Source of the DNA: Paralvinella palmiformis
Lineage: Eukaryota; Annelida; Polychaeta; Terebellida; Alvinellidae
Assembly (NCBI GenBank): GCA_025642065.1
Contig: JAODUP010000040.1
Location: forward strand, 967,501-1,031,500
Reading direction: 5' to 3'
DNA length: 64,000 nt
Of the stretch, positions 12,193 through 24,524 are shown piece after piece (the first letter of the stretch is position 1; each line of letters opens with the position of its first letter). Below the pieces are notes generated by a model. It saw nothing but the letters and a program-made list of their open reading frames with translations, did not search any database and was not told the DNA's origin. The translations under genes were made by a program, and so were the position numbers.

Positions 12193-14562
12193 GTTTCGAG
12201 AATTAAGCAACCAGTACGGTGACGTAAGATCGAATGCTATATTTATTCACAGCTACTTATACTTTCATTCAGAGACAATATATCAGTCGACGGGTCATTT
12301 TATTTACGATTGATGTAAACGGAACTAAAATATCACCCTGATTGGCCCGAATTCGTATGCATACAACACTATATATGTACAGGTATAACTATAAATACTT
12401 CAATCTGTTATTATTGAAGATGACCTGCGTATGGACAATCGTATACTATTTATTGTGTTGGTGATGTCAGATAACAGGTGCCCAGCTGTTATACTATTAT
12501 AGTGCTCGATAATTGGCATCGTTTCTATAAAAGATCCGGTTAATGGTACTGGTAACATGCTATGTTTTGTTTAGGCAACACACACACACACACACACAGA
12601 GAGCGGGGAAGTAAATACACACACACACACACACACAGAGGGGGAGAGGGTGTGAGAAGACATACACAAACACACGGACTAGGTCTAGGATGGTAGCCAT
12701 ATTGTATTTTAAGCCAGTACTCGTACAGCTAGCTGGTTGTACCTATATAGAGCTAGCTAGCTACCTACCTATCTTGGACTGTTGTGAACGTCAGATGTTG
12801 ACATTATGCCGCTCGAACTGAACTAACTACCAAATCTAAACACAAACTTCTATACAAACTAGAACCTACTCTACTATCTCATCTCGGGTTATATAGTGCT
12901 AGTGCTATATACACACACAAGATACGTCACAGAGGTAAGTCGATTATTAAAGTTTGGTCCATTTGTTTTAGAAAAGCCAGACTATTATAAGTGGCCTTGG
13001 CCTTGTACTTAATGCGGTTACGACCTACCTACCGTCCTACGTGATAGGATTCTGTCGCTTTGACCTTTTATTAACAACTCCATCATCTTGGCTTTGATCA
13101 TTGTGATATTCTTAAGCCATAACCTAGCCACATAGGATGAGGTAGGATCGGGAGTATAATAAGAAAATGACTGGGGTAGTAATAATAATAATAAATCTTT
13201 ATTTCAGACTCTCGGTCCATAGATAGTAATACAATACAGTAACAAGTAACTAATTATCACAGTAAAAAAGAGAGATTATATACAGCATCAGGCAGGTCAA
13301 TTTACATAACATCACATTAAAAAACAAACAAGTTATAAGTGGGGCATACACATAATTAAAACAGAGGATATACTGATTATAGAATATCATTTGCTAGTGT
13401 GTAAAGTATTAAACCGGTAGTTTATGTGATACTGTAGTGGGAGATAGATATAGCCAAATATTATTCACCGATCTGCCAATCAGCTTTCTCATGTCCATGA
13501 GAAGGGAAGGGTGTAGGCTTTATAAAAAAAACTGTTGTTACTGTTATTATTATAGTCTTATCATCTGGTATAGTATAAAGTGTTAATGTATAATGGAGTG
13601 CACATCTATAGACTTGGTGAACTGTATTAGATTAATTAGGAAATATTTATATAAAAGCTATAAAAACTAACATCATATAATGATTGTGTTCAATGGAGGT
13701 TTTCATTTCAGGCCCTATACCTATGTTAATGTAATGTATGTTCCCTGTGTTTATTGTATTATTATTATTGATAATTATTTACACATGTTCATATTTTACA
13801 TAGGAGATAACAGTTAATATCTGGGTGATTGAATCACTTTAATATTGTAGTTTTGTGTTGATACATAAACGTCACTGCATATTCTAGCAGCAAAAGTCAT
13901 GCACATATTACGTCACGTTCAGCCATTTTAGTAATTCACAGTACACAGACATAAACCTATTTATTGACAATTTCCATACACTATATATAGAAACATAAAT
14001 TAAGCTGTTGACAATAACATAAATTGTAGGAACAATGTGACCATTAATCATTTAATGGTTGTCTGCCCACTTCCCCTTAAGAACAAATATTATATAATAT
14101 AATAGTATTAGCCATGGTAGTTGAACCGATATATAACCAACATGCACACTGCTCCTAGAGGAAACAGACACAAGAATATGATGAGGACATATTGGTTTCA
14201 ATTATACAATAATGTGATTATTACTCATTGGGCCTTTATGGCCTTGAGTCACAATTGCAGCAGTATATGTTGTTGCAGTATCTGCAAATTCACTTAACAG
14301 GACATATTTTATCTGATGTTTAAAGCATCATCGTGAGACTAGTAGATACAAACTATTACAAAGATGTGGCTGGTTTACACAATATTGATTCTATCAGAGC
14401 TACCTCAGTAACATATAATCATAAAACAATATGTCATATGAGAGGCAACAGAACTAGAGGTAACCATGATTTAATGCTAGCCCTCCTTTGTTGCCATGGT
14501 TACTCAGGTAATATTGTTGCAGTCCAAGTGGTACCATTTACCTCTACTTTGCTCACAAGTAG
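12193..14562. other. Non-coding; candidate upstream region of the claudin-like gene
   Basis: No coding exon recognised. It has (AC)n tracts at 12578-12597 and 12617-12640 and TATA-like TATATAG near 12746. There is a strong splice-donor consensus CAGAG|GTAAGT with the cut after 12934, which could end a non-coding first exon of the claudin-like gene. The match is by consensus only. Confidence 0.4.
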
Positions 14563-15903
14563 CAGGCATGGGAAGATTATTGGACCATGGTAATCAATTA
14601 AGATTACTTCAGAATACAATTCTGATTACCAATATGACTACATTAATAATTAAAGTAATCAATTACAATTGCAATTACATTTGAAGTAATTGGGATTATA
14701 ATCATGAATAGAATGTATTTCACATAAACATGAATGTGATGCTTCATCTTAATTCACTCAGCTACATATATAATACCAATATAACTACTAAATAAAAACA
14801 CGACATTTATAGAAGTAGATTTTATTGATCTGGTGATGTGATATGTATAAAGACATGAAATTGGTTGCAATCACATCATCAGAGAACCAGATGATTTAAC
14901 CAATTCAGCCACTGCCCTGAGAAATACAATGCATTATAACACACAAGGGTGAACACTACTAATTAAACCACCACTATGTGTCTGTAATTTCCACCACATG
15001 AGCCAGTTGGTGGCTGGCTGCCTTTACAACATGATCACAACTGGACAGACTTATGATATAGATAAACACCCCATATACACAGTTGTAGGAAAAAAATGGC
15101 ACCTAGAAATAATAGCACCTTGTATTTTTCTTATGATTTTTAGTAATATGTCTTATTTGATTTTCTTTTTAATGTTTATTTTAATATTGTTTGAGGTAAA
15201 GCAAACTGTAATTTGGCAATACAGTATTATTAGTTTTTATGTATACATGTACTTCTAAAAATGTAGCTTCCCTAATTATTACTTGAGTGTCAACCAACCA
15301 AGTGAATGAGTACCGGTAAATAGGAACGACTAACACTGCAAGTTAGTTAATAGTCTGATTTACCCATAGTTTTTTAGTGTGTGAAGGAATACTAAAGTTG
15401 ATAATACACATGTACATGTACTTAACTTATTTTCACTCAAATATACAAATAATTCAAAAAAAGAATCCAATTAAATATGAAGAAAAAAACAATGGTGCCA
15501 TTATTTCCAATTTCTCACTTTGCCATTTTTCCATACTCCATTCCCAAGTACACTAATGCCCTAACTAACATTCTATTTAAACCCATCATCTTACAATTGA
15601 CTATTTGGGCAATATTCATTCAGCAACAAGATGCATCGTATATGGCTTGATTATATTTATAGTCAGATGAGTTCTAATTCTATGTAATATATAGGATAAT
15701 TATAATATATATACAAGGAATACAGTTTATAATCTCACTTGGGATGAGGTTGAAACCAAATAATATTACTTTCTCAAAGCTTCAGTAAAACCTTGTGTAA
15801 TCATTAAAGTAACCACTGATTAGGATTACAATGTAATTGGTTATGATTACAACACATCTAGAAATGGTGATTATGATTACTGGTTATGATTACCACATGC
15901 CTG
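14563..15903. mobile_element. hAT-like non-autonomous DNA transposon with 8-bp TSD
   Basis: The ends are inverted: CAGGCATGGGAAGATTATT on the left, and on the right the reverse complement CAGGCATGTGGTAATCATAA. They are flanked by ACAAGTAG (14555-14562) and ACAGGTAG (15904-15911), an 8-bp duplication with one mismatch. An 8-bp duplication and CAG-type ends are typical of the hAT superfamily. The subterminal regions are rich in GATTAC/GTAATC repeats. No transposase is visible, so it would need help in trans. Confidence 0.75.
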
Positions 15904-15904
15904 A

Positions 15905-16210
15905 CAGGTAGGACAGCTAATATACAGGTGGCACAAATAATGTACATGCAACACAAGTAATATCAGTAGCAAAGTTGATATACATGTTGCAGAATCAATA
16001 CATGTACCACAGTTGATATACAGATAGCACTGCTGATACTCAAGTACAATAGTAATAAAGGCAACACAGCTAATGGTAATACAAATAGTATAGCTGATAT
16101 ACAGGTACCATAGTACAGGTTGTAATTATATGCAACTAGCACAGCTTGTATACAGGTAGTGCATAGATAGTCTGGCTGATAAAAGCAACACACCACATCT
16201 GATACAAATA
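15905..16210. repeat. Degenerate ~24-bp tandem repeat upstream of a coding exon
   Basis: A loose tandem series of the pattern CACAGCTGATATACAGGTA, with copies near 15960, 16010, 16065, 16090 and 16140. It ends about 40 bp before the splice acceptor of the first coding exon of the claudin-like gene. Confidence 0.6.
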
Positions 16211-16250
16211 TTATTACATATTGTTAAACACAATTTGTTTATATTTTCAG

Positions 16251-16977
16251 GTGATTTTTCCATCAGCTAAACATGATTTGGGATGCACGAGTTTGGTCGT
16301 TTTTTGTGTGGTTTGTTGCCACTGCATTATTCCTGTGTGGTTATGCCACACCGTATAATATGCCAGGTAACCGCATTAGTGTCAGGGTGGCATTCGCAGG
16401 CGATTTCACAGAGAATAAGAACTTCACTGGCTTGTGGGGAAGCGTGCCAGCTGGTAAGTGCTATTTGCCTAAAATTTATTAAAAACCAAAGTATAACTTG
16501 CCTTCACAGGCACCCGAGTAAGTAAGTTAGTAAATAATTTTTTCAATTGTATATAAATATTTTAGTACAACAAGTTAATCAAGTTGTATACAAAATACAC
16601 TAGAATGGGAATGCAAATAACCAATCAAGTTGGTTGTAAAACTGCACTATAACTTGATACAAATTAATCAGGTAACCAGGAATATAATTTCATAATGCAT
16701 TACACTGTATTAATTTGATAGAATAAATAAAAATATAAACAATGTGCTGAATTATTACAGAATACTACAAGAAAGAAACATAGCAAATTACTTATGATCT
16801 ATTTGTAGAAAACAAACACCATATTATAAATATGTATGTATGCATAATCATAGTACATACATTGCAGCATAGTCTCCCCAAATAATTAGTAATTTTTGGT
16901 TATAGAAGATGCTGCCTTCCTTAAAAATTAAGGACTTGACAGTATGGGTCATCAGACCCTTTAACCCCACTAAATGT

Positions 16978-17040
<63 letters not shown>

Positions 17041-18364
17041 GTCACTGGGTATTACAACAGCCCAGTCATTCAGGAGTAAAAATGCCAGTTTGATCTGTTT
17101 CTGTACAATATTTAATTTGATCAGCTCATTTCCTAGCCAGTAGCTCATCATTATTCTAAAATGGATACAGACGCATATATTATCATATAGTGTGCTATTA
17201 AAGGGGACAAAACAAGGTACATACAAAATGTTGGATAATAAAAACTTTTCTGTATAATGATGATTGTTTTCTTGGAAAATTCACGATGGTGCAGCTGCAT
17301 CAGCATGCTATTTTTATATAGCCCCTAATTTCAATAATTTAAATCAGTATTGGACACCTATAATGAGTGGAAAGCTTCAGTATGTAATCATATAATTATT
17401 ATAGGAAGATTGTTTCGCTAATAAAAAATCTGACCATTGTGTAATACATACCCAGAGAATAGTGTTGAATGTGTTAAATTGTTTAGCCACTAGAGTCAGT
17501 TTTTGTTCAGAAGTAACCCAATAAAGGTAATTAGAACCGTAAATTACATTCTTATAAGGCACCAATTATGAGATAAATCCATCTCAAACTCTAATAAAAT
17601 TTGCTTCAGTAGGATTCCAAAATTAATACAGCATCTTAAATATAAGTTAAAATATGGCACAAAATTTATATAATTTATATTAACAATTTAATATAATATG
17701 AAGACTGTTAAAACGTATGAAAATGGAGTGTAATCACTGAAAGAAATTAGAGCCACGAACTAAGCAGTACATGGTATTACTTTAGACGTACTGGTGTCTG
17801 ATGTAGGTGAACCATGAAGCTGCCTGACAATATTTACAATATTATATTTATATAGAAGTTGATTTGGATAAATGGTTTGCCGTATAAAGCCATTGAAAAG
17901 TCATGGAATTTAACTATGAAATTTTGTGATAACCCAGGAAGTCTGAAAGCTTTGATCTGCATTATTCTAACTTGTGCAAAAAAGATCTTGCATGTAAAAT
18001 AAAATCATATATATTATTCTGTTATGTATTGGTTCACTGTGATAAAGATTCTAACATTGAGAAGCTAAAAATTGATTCCATAGTAAAGTTAATTATGTAT
18101 TCTTTTGTTGTCGTAGTTTCAATCTTTTAGAGATACACCACAAATTCAGGTCACATATGGACACAAGACACTATAGGGTAGACATTTTAGTGAAACATTC
18201 ATATTTCACTTTTCAGCTAATTGTGGTTGTCTTTGTGACTGGTATATTTACATTTTGATAACTATTGATTGCAGTAATATGTTATTTTATTATAATTCTC
18301 CTGTGATGGTGAATTTGAAATTGTGGAGCCAGCATTTATTTGAGTGAGTGAGTAAATGGGTGTT

Positions 18365-18410
<46 letters not shown>

Positions 18411-20699
18411 GTGTATGTGTGTGTGTGAAATCTAGTTATCTAATTTGTTTCTTATTTGTTTACAGAAATTGCTGGTACCTTTACAGCTATTCGTGTGGTC
18501 CTCTCAATTGTAGTTATATTGGATATACTGGGTGCCATCTTGTACGTGTTTTTGTTCAAGGTATCAGGCAGCATAATACAGATTCTCTCCTGTATTGTTA
18601 ATATCGGAGCAGGTAAGTTTTATTTATATTTATACAATGCACACTACTGCTTGTTGTAATAAATAACATAATTACGATGGACTGACAAAACAATGAGATG
18701 TAGCTAAATGTTCCTTGTTCTACTTGGTCCAGAATATGCTCCCTGCCATATCTCTATGATGGTGTGTGGTAGAGGATGTGGGTCATCACCCTTTCTGTAT
18801 GAATGTCTAACAATATTTCCCTGTACTGTGTAAATACCAAAAACCTTTATTCATAGTTTCTAGCAGTATGATGGCTTTCTTATAGCATCTATTAATAAAA
18901 ACTAAACTACCCTCTGTAGCTTTAGTATCGAGCAAACTCATTCTTCAAGAAGTTGGTGGATGTTATACTGTTAGCCTCCATATTATGAAATCAAATCCAG
19001 ATCATAACCAGCATACTATTATCATCGGTGATCTAAATGCCAGGATGGTAAAGCTCTGAGAACTGCATAGAACTGTGAATAACCTGCTATACACTCAGAA
19101 CTCCGACACCATAACAAATCAAAATGGGAAGGAACTTTTGTCATTCTGTCAAGCCCATGATATTGTGCCTGTGAACCACCTGCATTGTGTTCCATGAGTT
19201 TGTTGAAACATATAAAGAAATTCTAAATAATCCAGGATGAGGAATTACCAACTGATCATGCAGCAATAGCACTAAGCCTGAACAGTCTGGAATGCCCAGC
19301 AACAAACATAAGAAGGACCAAAATCAAATCCTGAAAATTATTGTGGAATAAGTATTAAGTCGACAAACACAAAATTAAAGGATGTGGAACAAGGTTTCTC
19401 ATGGCGATGCAAAGATCTATTTCATCCATCGGAACAATTGGAGACAAACAGTTCCAAACATCATCAGGTGTGAAGTGGGGAGGTGGATTCAGCTGCAATG
19501 CCTTCACATTATATATAGATCAAACTATGGATGCATTTAAATCCACTGGGCCATATGGGTGACTTGGTGACACTGGTATCTTTTCTCTTCATGGATGACA
19601 CTTTTGGCAACATCCAGACCCAAATGGAATGGAGATTAACCAAACTGAAACAAAGTGCAGACAGTATAGACGTGGTCATTCACCGAACCAAATCCATATT
19701 TCTATCAGTAAATACCGATAACTAAACAAAGAGACAATAGATCAAACTGATCACTACTTGTATCTGGGAGCACGGATCGCAAACAGCGCAATATCCAATC
19801 AAATAGAAGCACAGCTCGAACAGAAATATTCACATCAAGTGAAATCTTCATCTATTCTGACCAAAAAAACAGCGATTGCCCATTTACCGTCAAGAAAACT
19901 GTATGGGACAGTACTTTCAAATCAGCGATATATTATGGCTGTGAAATTTGGCTGACAAAAGGTATTCAATTTATTGAAAGGCCATACATGAAAACATTGA
20001 AACATCTACTAGGAGTTCGCCAAACAACCCGCGCAGACACATTACTGTTAGAATTGGGGATTGATAAAAGAAGAATGGTGAAAGATAGACAAGTGAAATT
20101 CATGGCAAAACTGGATAAACAAATTCCGAAATTGTACATTCACAACGTCATTGATCTAGCTATCCAGAAGCGGACAACCGTGGGAACACAGATATGGAAT
20201 CATCAGAAACAGTCAATAAATCACACTAACCAGTACTTAGCTGCATTAATAAACAAATTACGTATAGCTACCAGCACTAAAAGGCAAGAATATGTTACAT
20301 TAAACCCAACTCTAGAATCCAGTCCACTTTACAGACTTCAAGGTGTTTGAGAAATAAACAGAATAGCATGCTCAAGGATCAGACTTGGTTCCCACAATGA
20401 CATTAGAAACCGGGCCCTGGGCAAGAATCCCTAGATATCTCGGATTGTGTCAGTACAAGGAAGGCGTTCAAATGGAGGAGCATGTGTTGCTTAGGTGCTC
20501 CCTATCCAATCATCTCCAGATAAACATTGATCAGTACACTGACATCAGTACCCTTTTCATGCAAACAGATAATAAAACTACATCAACCCTGTTTAACAAA
20601 ACATTAAAATTTTATGAGTATCTGAACTAAAGATATTTAAATGATACAAAATAGTACATTGATATGTAACAATCAAAAAAGTGATTTGGACATTTAAAT

Positions 20700-20739
<40 letters not shown>

Positions 20740-23700
20740 GATTAACCTTTTTCTGCAAACTGAACTTTCAGTCAAACAAATCTATACTATGTAATAAAAC
20801 TGTTAAAAATGCATTTACATAACAGAATGCATTGTTTATATGTATTCAACATCTACTGCTGGTACATATATTTAATGTATACATGTCTATGGTAATTGAT
20901 AATTTGCTGGCTGATTGGTCTTTTACTTCATGTGATAGCACAATAACCTAACACAAAGAACAACTTCTTGAAGATGTTTATAATCCACATATACTGTATT
21001 GTTCATTTGAATAATTTATTATTACCACCCGAAAAAAAACTCGTAACATACAACTAACTTAGATGCTTTCATTATACCTAACTTGTCCCAGAGTTTGCTT
21101 GAAATGAAAACATGGAATGATGGATGCTGAGCTACCAGGCATTTTAAGCACTTGACAGATGATTTTACGTAAAGTTAAACTGACAAGGCTTCTATACCCA
21201 CATCCAGTGTAATATTGGCTTGGGTTTTATTGTACATGACAATAATATTGTGAAATATAAAATAATCAATTCAAATGAGTTAATGAAACATGGGGACACA
21301 AATACCTTTAGTGTTGCCTCATTCTAGTGCCTCTTATAACATGTAGGACGCAAAGCATCGGTTCTAAGCTTCTGTAGGAGATTCTTTAGCACATGGGACT
21401 TACCATGCATATAGAAGAGACCATAATACAAAAACTTAGAAAGGGGCCGTAAAACAACCACATGGAAGGGGCCGTTTAAAAACCAACATAGAAGGGGCTG
21501 TTTAAAAACCAACATAGAAGGGATGATAAAAACAAATCTATTTCAGCTTTTTCATTCATTTGTAGCTGAATTTGTCCATTTTTTTACAGGTATCATGTGT
21601 ATTGTTGGCATAGCCATATTTAGAGGAGCTTCGAATGAGCTTGGTGAAGGCTTCTGGTTTGTGACATCTTCATCAGGCCTATACATACTTAATGGTGTTA
21701 CTCTAATACTCATGCCATGGATGGACTATCAGCAACCAAAGTGGAAGACCGCCGAGGCTGTTCCATTAACACTCATCAAGAAGGAAGAGAACGTCTAATG
21801 AATATGCCAGTAGGAATGTGTTTACCGTTAATCATTGTCTGTCGGCTTAATATTAGTTTCCTGTGAGTGAAATAACATCAGAGATAAATTATTTCTGCAA
21901 TTACAAAATATAAGATTACAACATGTCTAAGAATACAATGTGTTGGATTACATCATGTCTGGGATAGTTTTAGGTGAGATTCTATCATGTGTAGGATTAC
22001 AGGATTACAATATGTACAAGATTACATCATGTGTTGAATTATTTTTGTAAAATTATATCTTGCTTAGGATTACAATCCATATCAAATGATGATGTATGTA
22101 GAATTATTTTTGAATGTAGCTTTGCTCAGATTTTTCTTGGATGGAGTTTTATAATATTGATTTACCAGTAAGACCTTATTATTGTGATATTACTCCGAAA
22201 GAGTTTGTATAATTGTAAAGTAACATTTATCATGTAAGTTGATGGTAGATTTTAATTCCTGGAGCTGATAACATGTTACGCACAGATTATATTTAGATCT
22301 GGATCTCTGTGGTGGAAGTATTTCGTAATCAGTTATTTGATGATTTTAATGCCTTGGGTGTACTGCAGATGTTTGGGGCAGGCAATTTTATCATACTGTT
22401 TTAATCTTGGGATCATCCTGATATTTTTAAGACAAATATTAAGATAAACTTTGTATCTATTGTTAGTTTTTCTTTGTTGACTGGTGCAGAGAAAGACAAT
22501 TGAATTTTTACTCCTTTTGTGCACAGAGTATTTTGTGTAAAAAAGGATGAAAGCATTAATGTACACTTTATCTGAAATTATTATTACATTAGCAGAACTG
22601 TAGCCAGTTTGAGATAATTCTAACAGTGGACCTGTTAGAATTATAACATCAAACTGGATACACAGCCAACAGATCTGTTAAGAAATGTAATATAAAAACT
22701 AGATCAAAGGTGCTACAAATAAGTGAAAAGTAATTATGTTCACCATCTTGTCAGTAAATGAATGATTTGTGTACAAAAGCACTAATTTTCATGTAATTGA
22801 AAATTAACAAATATATTAGCACTAGATGATAGTACACTAATTACAAGTGCCTAAAGCATTATAAGTGAAATTATATTTTTCTGAATGCTTTTCTTTTGAA
22901 TCGAAGACTTTCTTATCTGAATATAGTCCATATTGTCAGCATTCTGTGCCTTTTGTGAAAAATAGACTAAATCAAAATATTGTTAGTTGAACATATCATC
23001 TCATATAGAAAACAACATGTAAACAATGCATATATCTGTGAAGCATTACTGTCATTTAAAGGTGGACAATGTAGTTAGAATCCGGAAAGTGCATGTATAC
23101 CAATTGATTTTATGTATGCAGCAAGCTGAACCCACAATAGATCTGTGAGCATAACTGTTTATGTTTATGTAACTGCCATGTAACACCTCATTAGGTTATG
23201 TTATTTTATCGGATGATATATTTGTACTATATAATTTGTGTTTTAGATCTGATTTTACAATTTATACACCTTTTCTCATTTCTTTTATTTAGTCCTTGAA
23301 CATTATTAATGTGCTTATTTGAGCTTCAGCAATTTTCATCGTGTATGATTCTCAGCAGTCAATTAGATGGCATAATGTGTAGCTCAAGTGCTGAAATAGG
23401 AAGACTTGGGATGGTTTCCTTCTTGTAAACAAATGATGTTAATAATAGTAATCTAATGTTGGGAGCTTATTTTTAGTTTAGCAACTACTTGATAACGGCA
23501 CTGTCAGTTGATCATTTTTTATGTGATTAATTTTGTAATTTGTATCTGATTAATTTTTACCTTCACCGATAACATAATCAACAGGCTCCTGGAAAACACC
23601 ATTCTTTGAAATTTTGATGCCGTCAAGTATTGAATCCTTACAATTACGTTCCAAAAATAACTTATTTTTATATAAGTTTAAATAAGGTGATTCTAACAGC

Positions 23701-24155
23701 ATTCATTTGGTTGTCTTATGATGTCATATCCTATGATGTAATTTTATCAACTGGATTATTTTGTATTCCAGTGATTCTTCTTTCATTGTAATTATGCCTT
23801 AGTAATAATTGCCCGTATTCTTGTAAGGCATTTATTGTTCTATTATAACACTGTTTTCTGTAATTTTTTCACCTGAAGTTAGGTATTTTTTTAGGGCCAC
23901 AGTTTTTGTGTCAAAGGCTGATCATGTAAACAGTCTGTAGCTTTATGTACTGACACTGTATTGTACACCAGATACAATCAATTCTGGAACATTGCACTGT
24001 AAACTCTATACATTCTGTTCCATATTGGCTGAACTGTATACAATATAAAGTGTACACTAGACTACTGTATACCATACATTAAATGGTGTACTGTAAACAA
24101 AACAGTACTGTAACACAGCTCAACACAAATAAAGTATCTGGTTTGTCAGAAATGT
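16251..24155 (+). CDS. Claudin/PMP22-like four-helix membrane protein gene (3 coding exons)
   Basis: Coding exons 16273-16453, 18466-18612 and 21590-21798 join in frame (each junction after codon position 1) to 178 aa. The ATG at 16273 follows an acceptor TTTTCAG at 16244-16250, so at least one non-coding upstream exon is expected. Predicted helices are at about 8-25, 66-90, 93-118 and 130-152. The first extracellular loop has NFTGLW around residues 50-55: a possible N-glycosylation site and the GLW of the claudin signature W-GLW-C-C. The cysteine pair is missing. The C-terminus is a short cytoplasmic tail ending KKEENV. Length and topology suit PMP22/claudin/EMP relatives, which act in cell contacts or membrane organisation, but the exact subfamily is not clear. 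A 3' UTR of about 2.35 kb ends at AATAAA 24128-24133 followed by a GT-rich stretch. It converges on the SLC25A32-like gene. Confidence 0.75.
16273..16453 (+). CDS. Claudin-like gene, coding exon 1
   Basis: Starts with ATG at 16273 and ends at donor CTG|GTAAGTG. Encodes residues 1-60 plus one base: helix 1 (aromatic-rich WSFFVWFVATALFLCGY) and the loop with NFTGLW. Confidence 0.8.
16454..18465 (+). other. Intron of the claudin-like gene
   Basis: AT-rich, with no element recognised apart from a (CT)n(AT)n tract at 16981-17038 and (TA)n/(TG)n at 18369-18427. Confidence 0.6.
16981..17038. repeat. (CT)n(AT)n microsatellite
   Basis: A CT run passes into an AT run. Both minus-strand ORFs over it are low-complexity artefacts. 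Confidence 0.95.
18466..18612 (+). CDS. Claudin-like gene, coding exon 2
   Basis: Acceptor TTTGTTTACAG|AA and donor GCAG|GTAAGT, 147 bp. Encodes helix 2 and the first half of helix 3 (the IIQILSCIVNIGAG stretch). Phase 1 at both ends. Confidence 0.8.
18940..20632 (+). mobile_element. Degenerate LINE with endonuclease and RT remnants, in an intron
   Basis: An APE endonuclease piece near 18990-19200 includes IIIGDLNARM and NGKELLSFCQAHDI. After a deletion, RT pieces follow: SSGVKWGGGFSCNAFTLYID (the GVxQGxxLSPxLFxLYID block), LFMDDTFGN (the F/Y-x-DD catalytic box) and YLGARIANS. The C-terminal region has KHLLGVRQTTRADTLLLELG and an EEHVLLRCSL remnant of the zinc-knuckle-like end. Stops and frameshifts break it. 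It lies in sense orientation in an intron of the claudin-like gene. Confidence 0.88.
20703..20735. repeat. (TA)n microsatellite
   Basis: Pure TA run about 70 bp past the end of the LINE remnant. Confidence 0.9.
21415..21522. repeat. Short tandem repeat (~28 bp unit) before an exon
   Basis: Three to four copies of a unit with GAAGGGGCCGTTTAAAAACC, the last one degenerate, ending about 70 bp before the acceptor of the last coding exon of the claudin-like gene. Confidence 0.75.
21590..21798 (+). CDS. Claudin-like gene, last coding exon
   Basis: Acceptor TTTTTTTACAG|G, stop TAA at 21796-21798. Encodes the second half of helix 3, a short second extracellular loop with FRGASNELGEGFW, helix 4 and the tail ending KKEENV. 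Confidence 0.8.
21799..24155 (+). other. Probable 3' UTR of the claudin-like gene
   Basis: No other gene is visible. Degenerate repeats of the type GGATTACA.CATGT occur at about 21900-22080. AATAAA at 24128-24133, followed by a GTGTGTGTGCGTGTG stretch, is a good poly(A) signal with a GT-rich downstream element. Confidence 0.55.
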
Positions 24156-24388
24156 GTTTATTGTGTGTGTGCGTGTGAAGTCTGGAATGTGTTACCACCA
24201 CACAGTTTTTCTAAATACACACTACTAGCGAGACTATGGTGATAGGTGTATGTGTGTGTGTGCAAGTGAGTGTGTGACACTAAATGTGTCTCCACATCAG
24301 TTCAAGTCCCCACTGCTCACGAGTTTTTGTGCTAGATAGGTGATCTAGCACACACAGACATACACACAAAGACAATTTAAGAAAATTA

Positions 24389-24394
24389 TTTATT
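24389..24394 (-). terminator. Poly(A) signal of SLC25A32-like distal terminal exon
   Basis: AATAAA on the minus strand about 10 bp past the TAA stop at 24404. The 3' UTR of this isoform would be only tens of bases. Confidence 0.6.
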
Positions 24395-24403
24395 TTACAA
24401 AAG

Positions 24404-24524
24404 TTATTTCTTCATCATCGCATTGATCATATTTTCATACACAACAAAGGTTATACAACAAGCTGGTACTACTCTCAGCAGACCTGGTAGAAGGCCTTTG
24501 TAAAATCCATAAACTCCCTCACCA
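24404..24524 (-). CDS. SLC25A32: SLC25A32-like distal terminal exon (7B, canonical C-terminus)
   Basis: Acceptor TTTCAG|T completes the AG left by exon 6 to a Ser codon; 39 further codons and TAA follow. It encodes [20 protein letters not shown] and the helix ending FVVYENM, then a short basic tail. This is the family-typical end of the third carrier repeat and gives a 320-aa protein. Confidence 0.85.
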
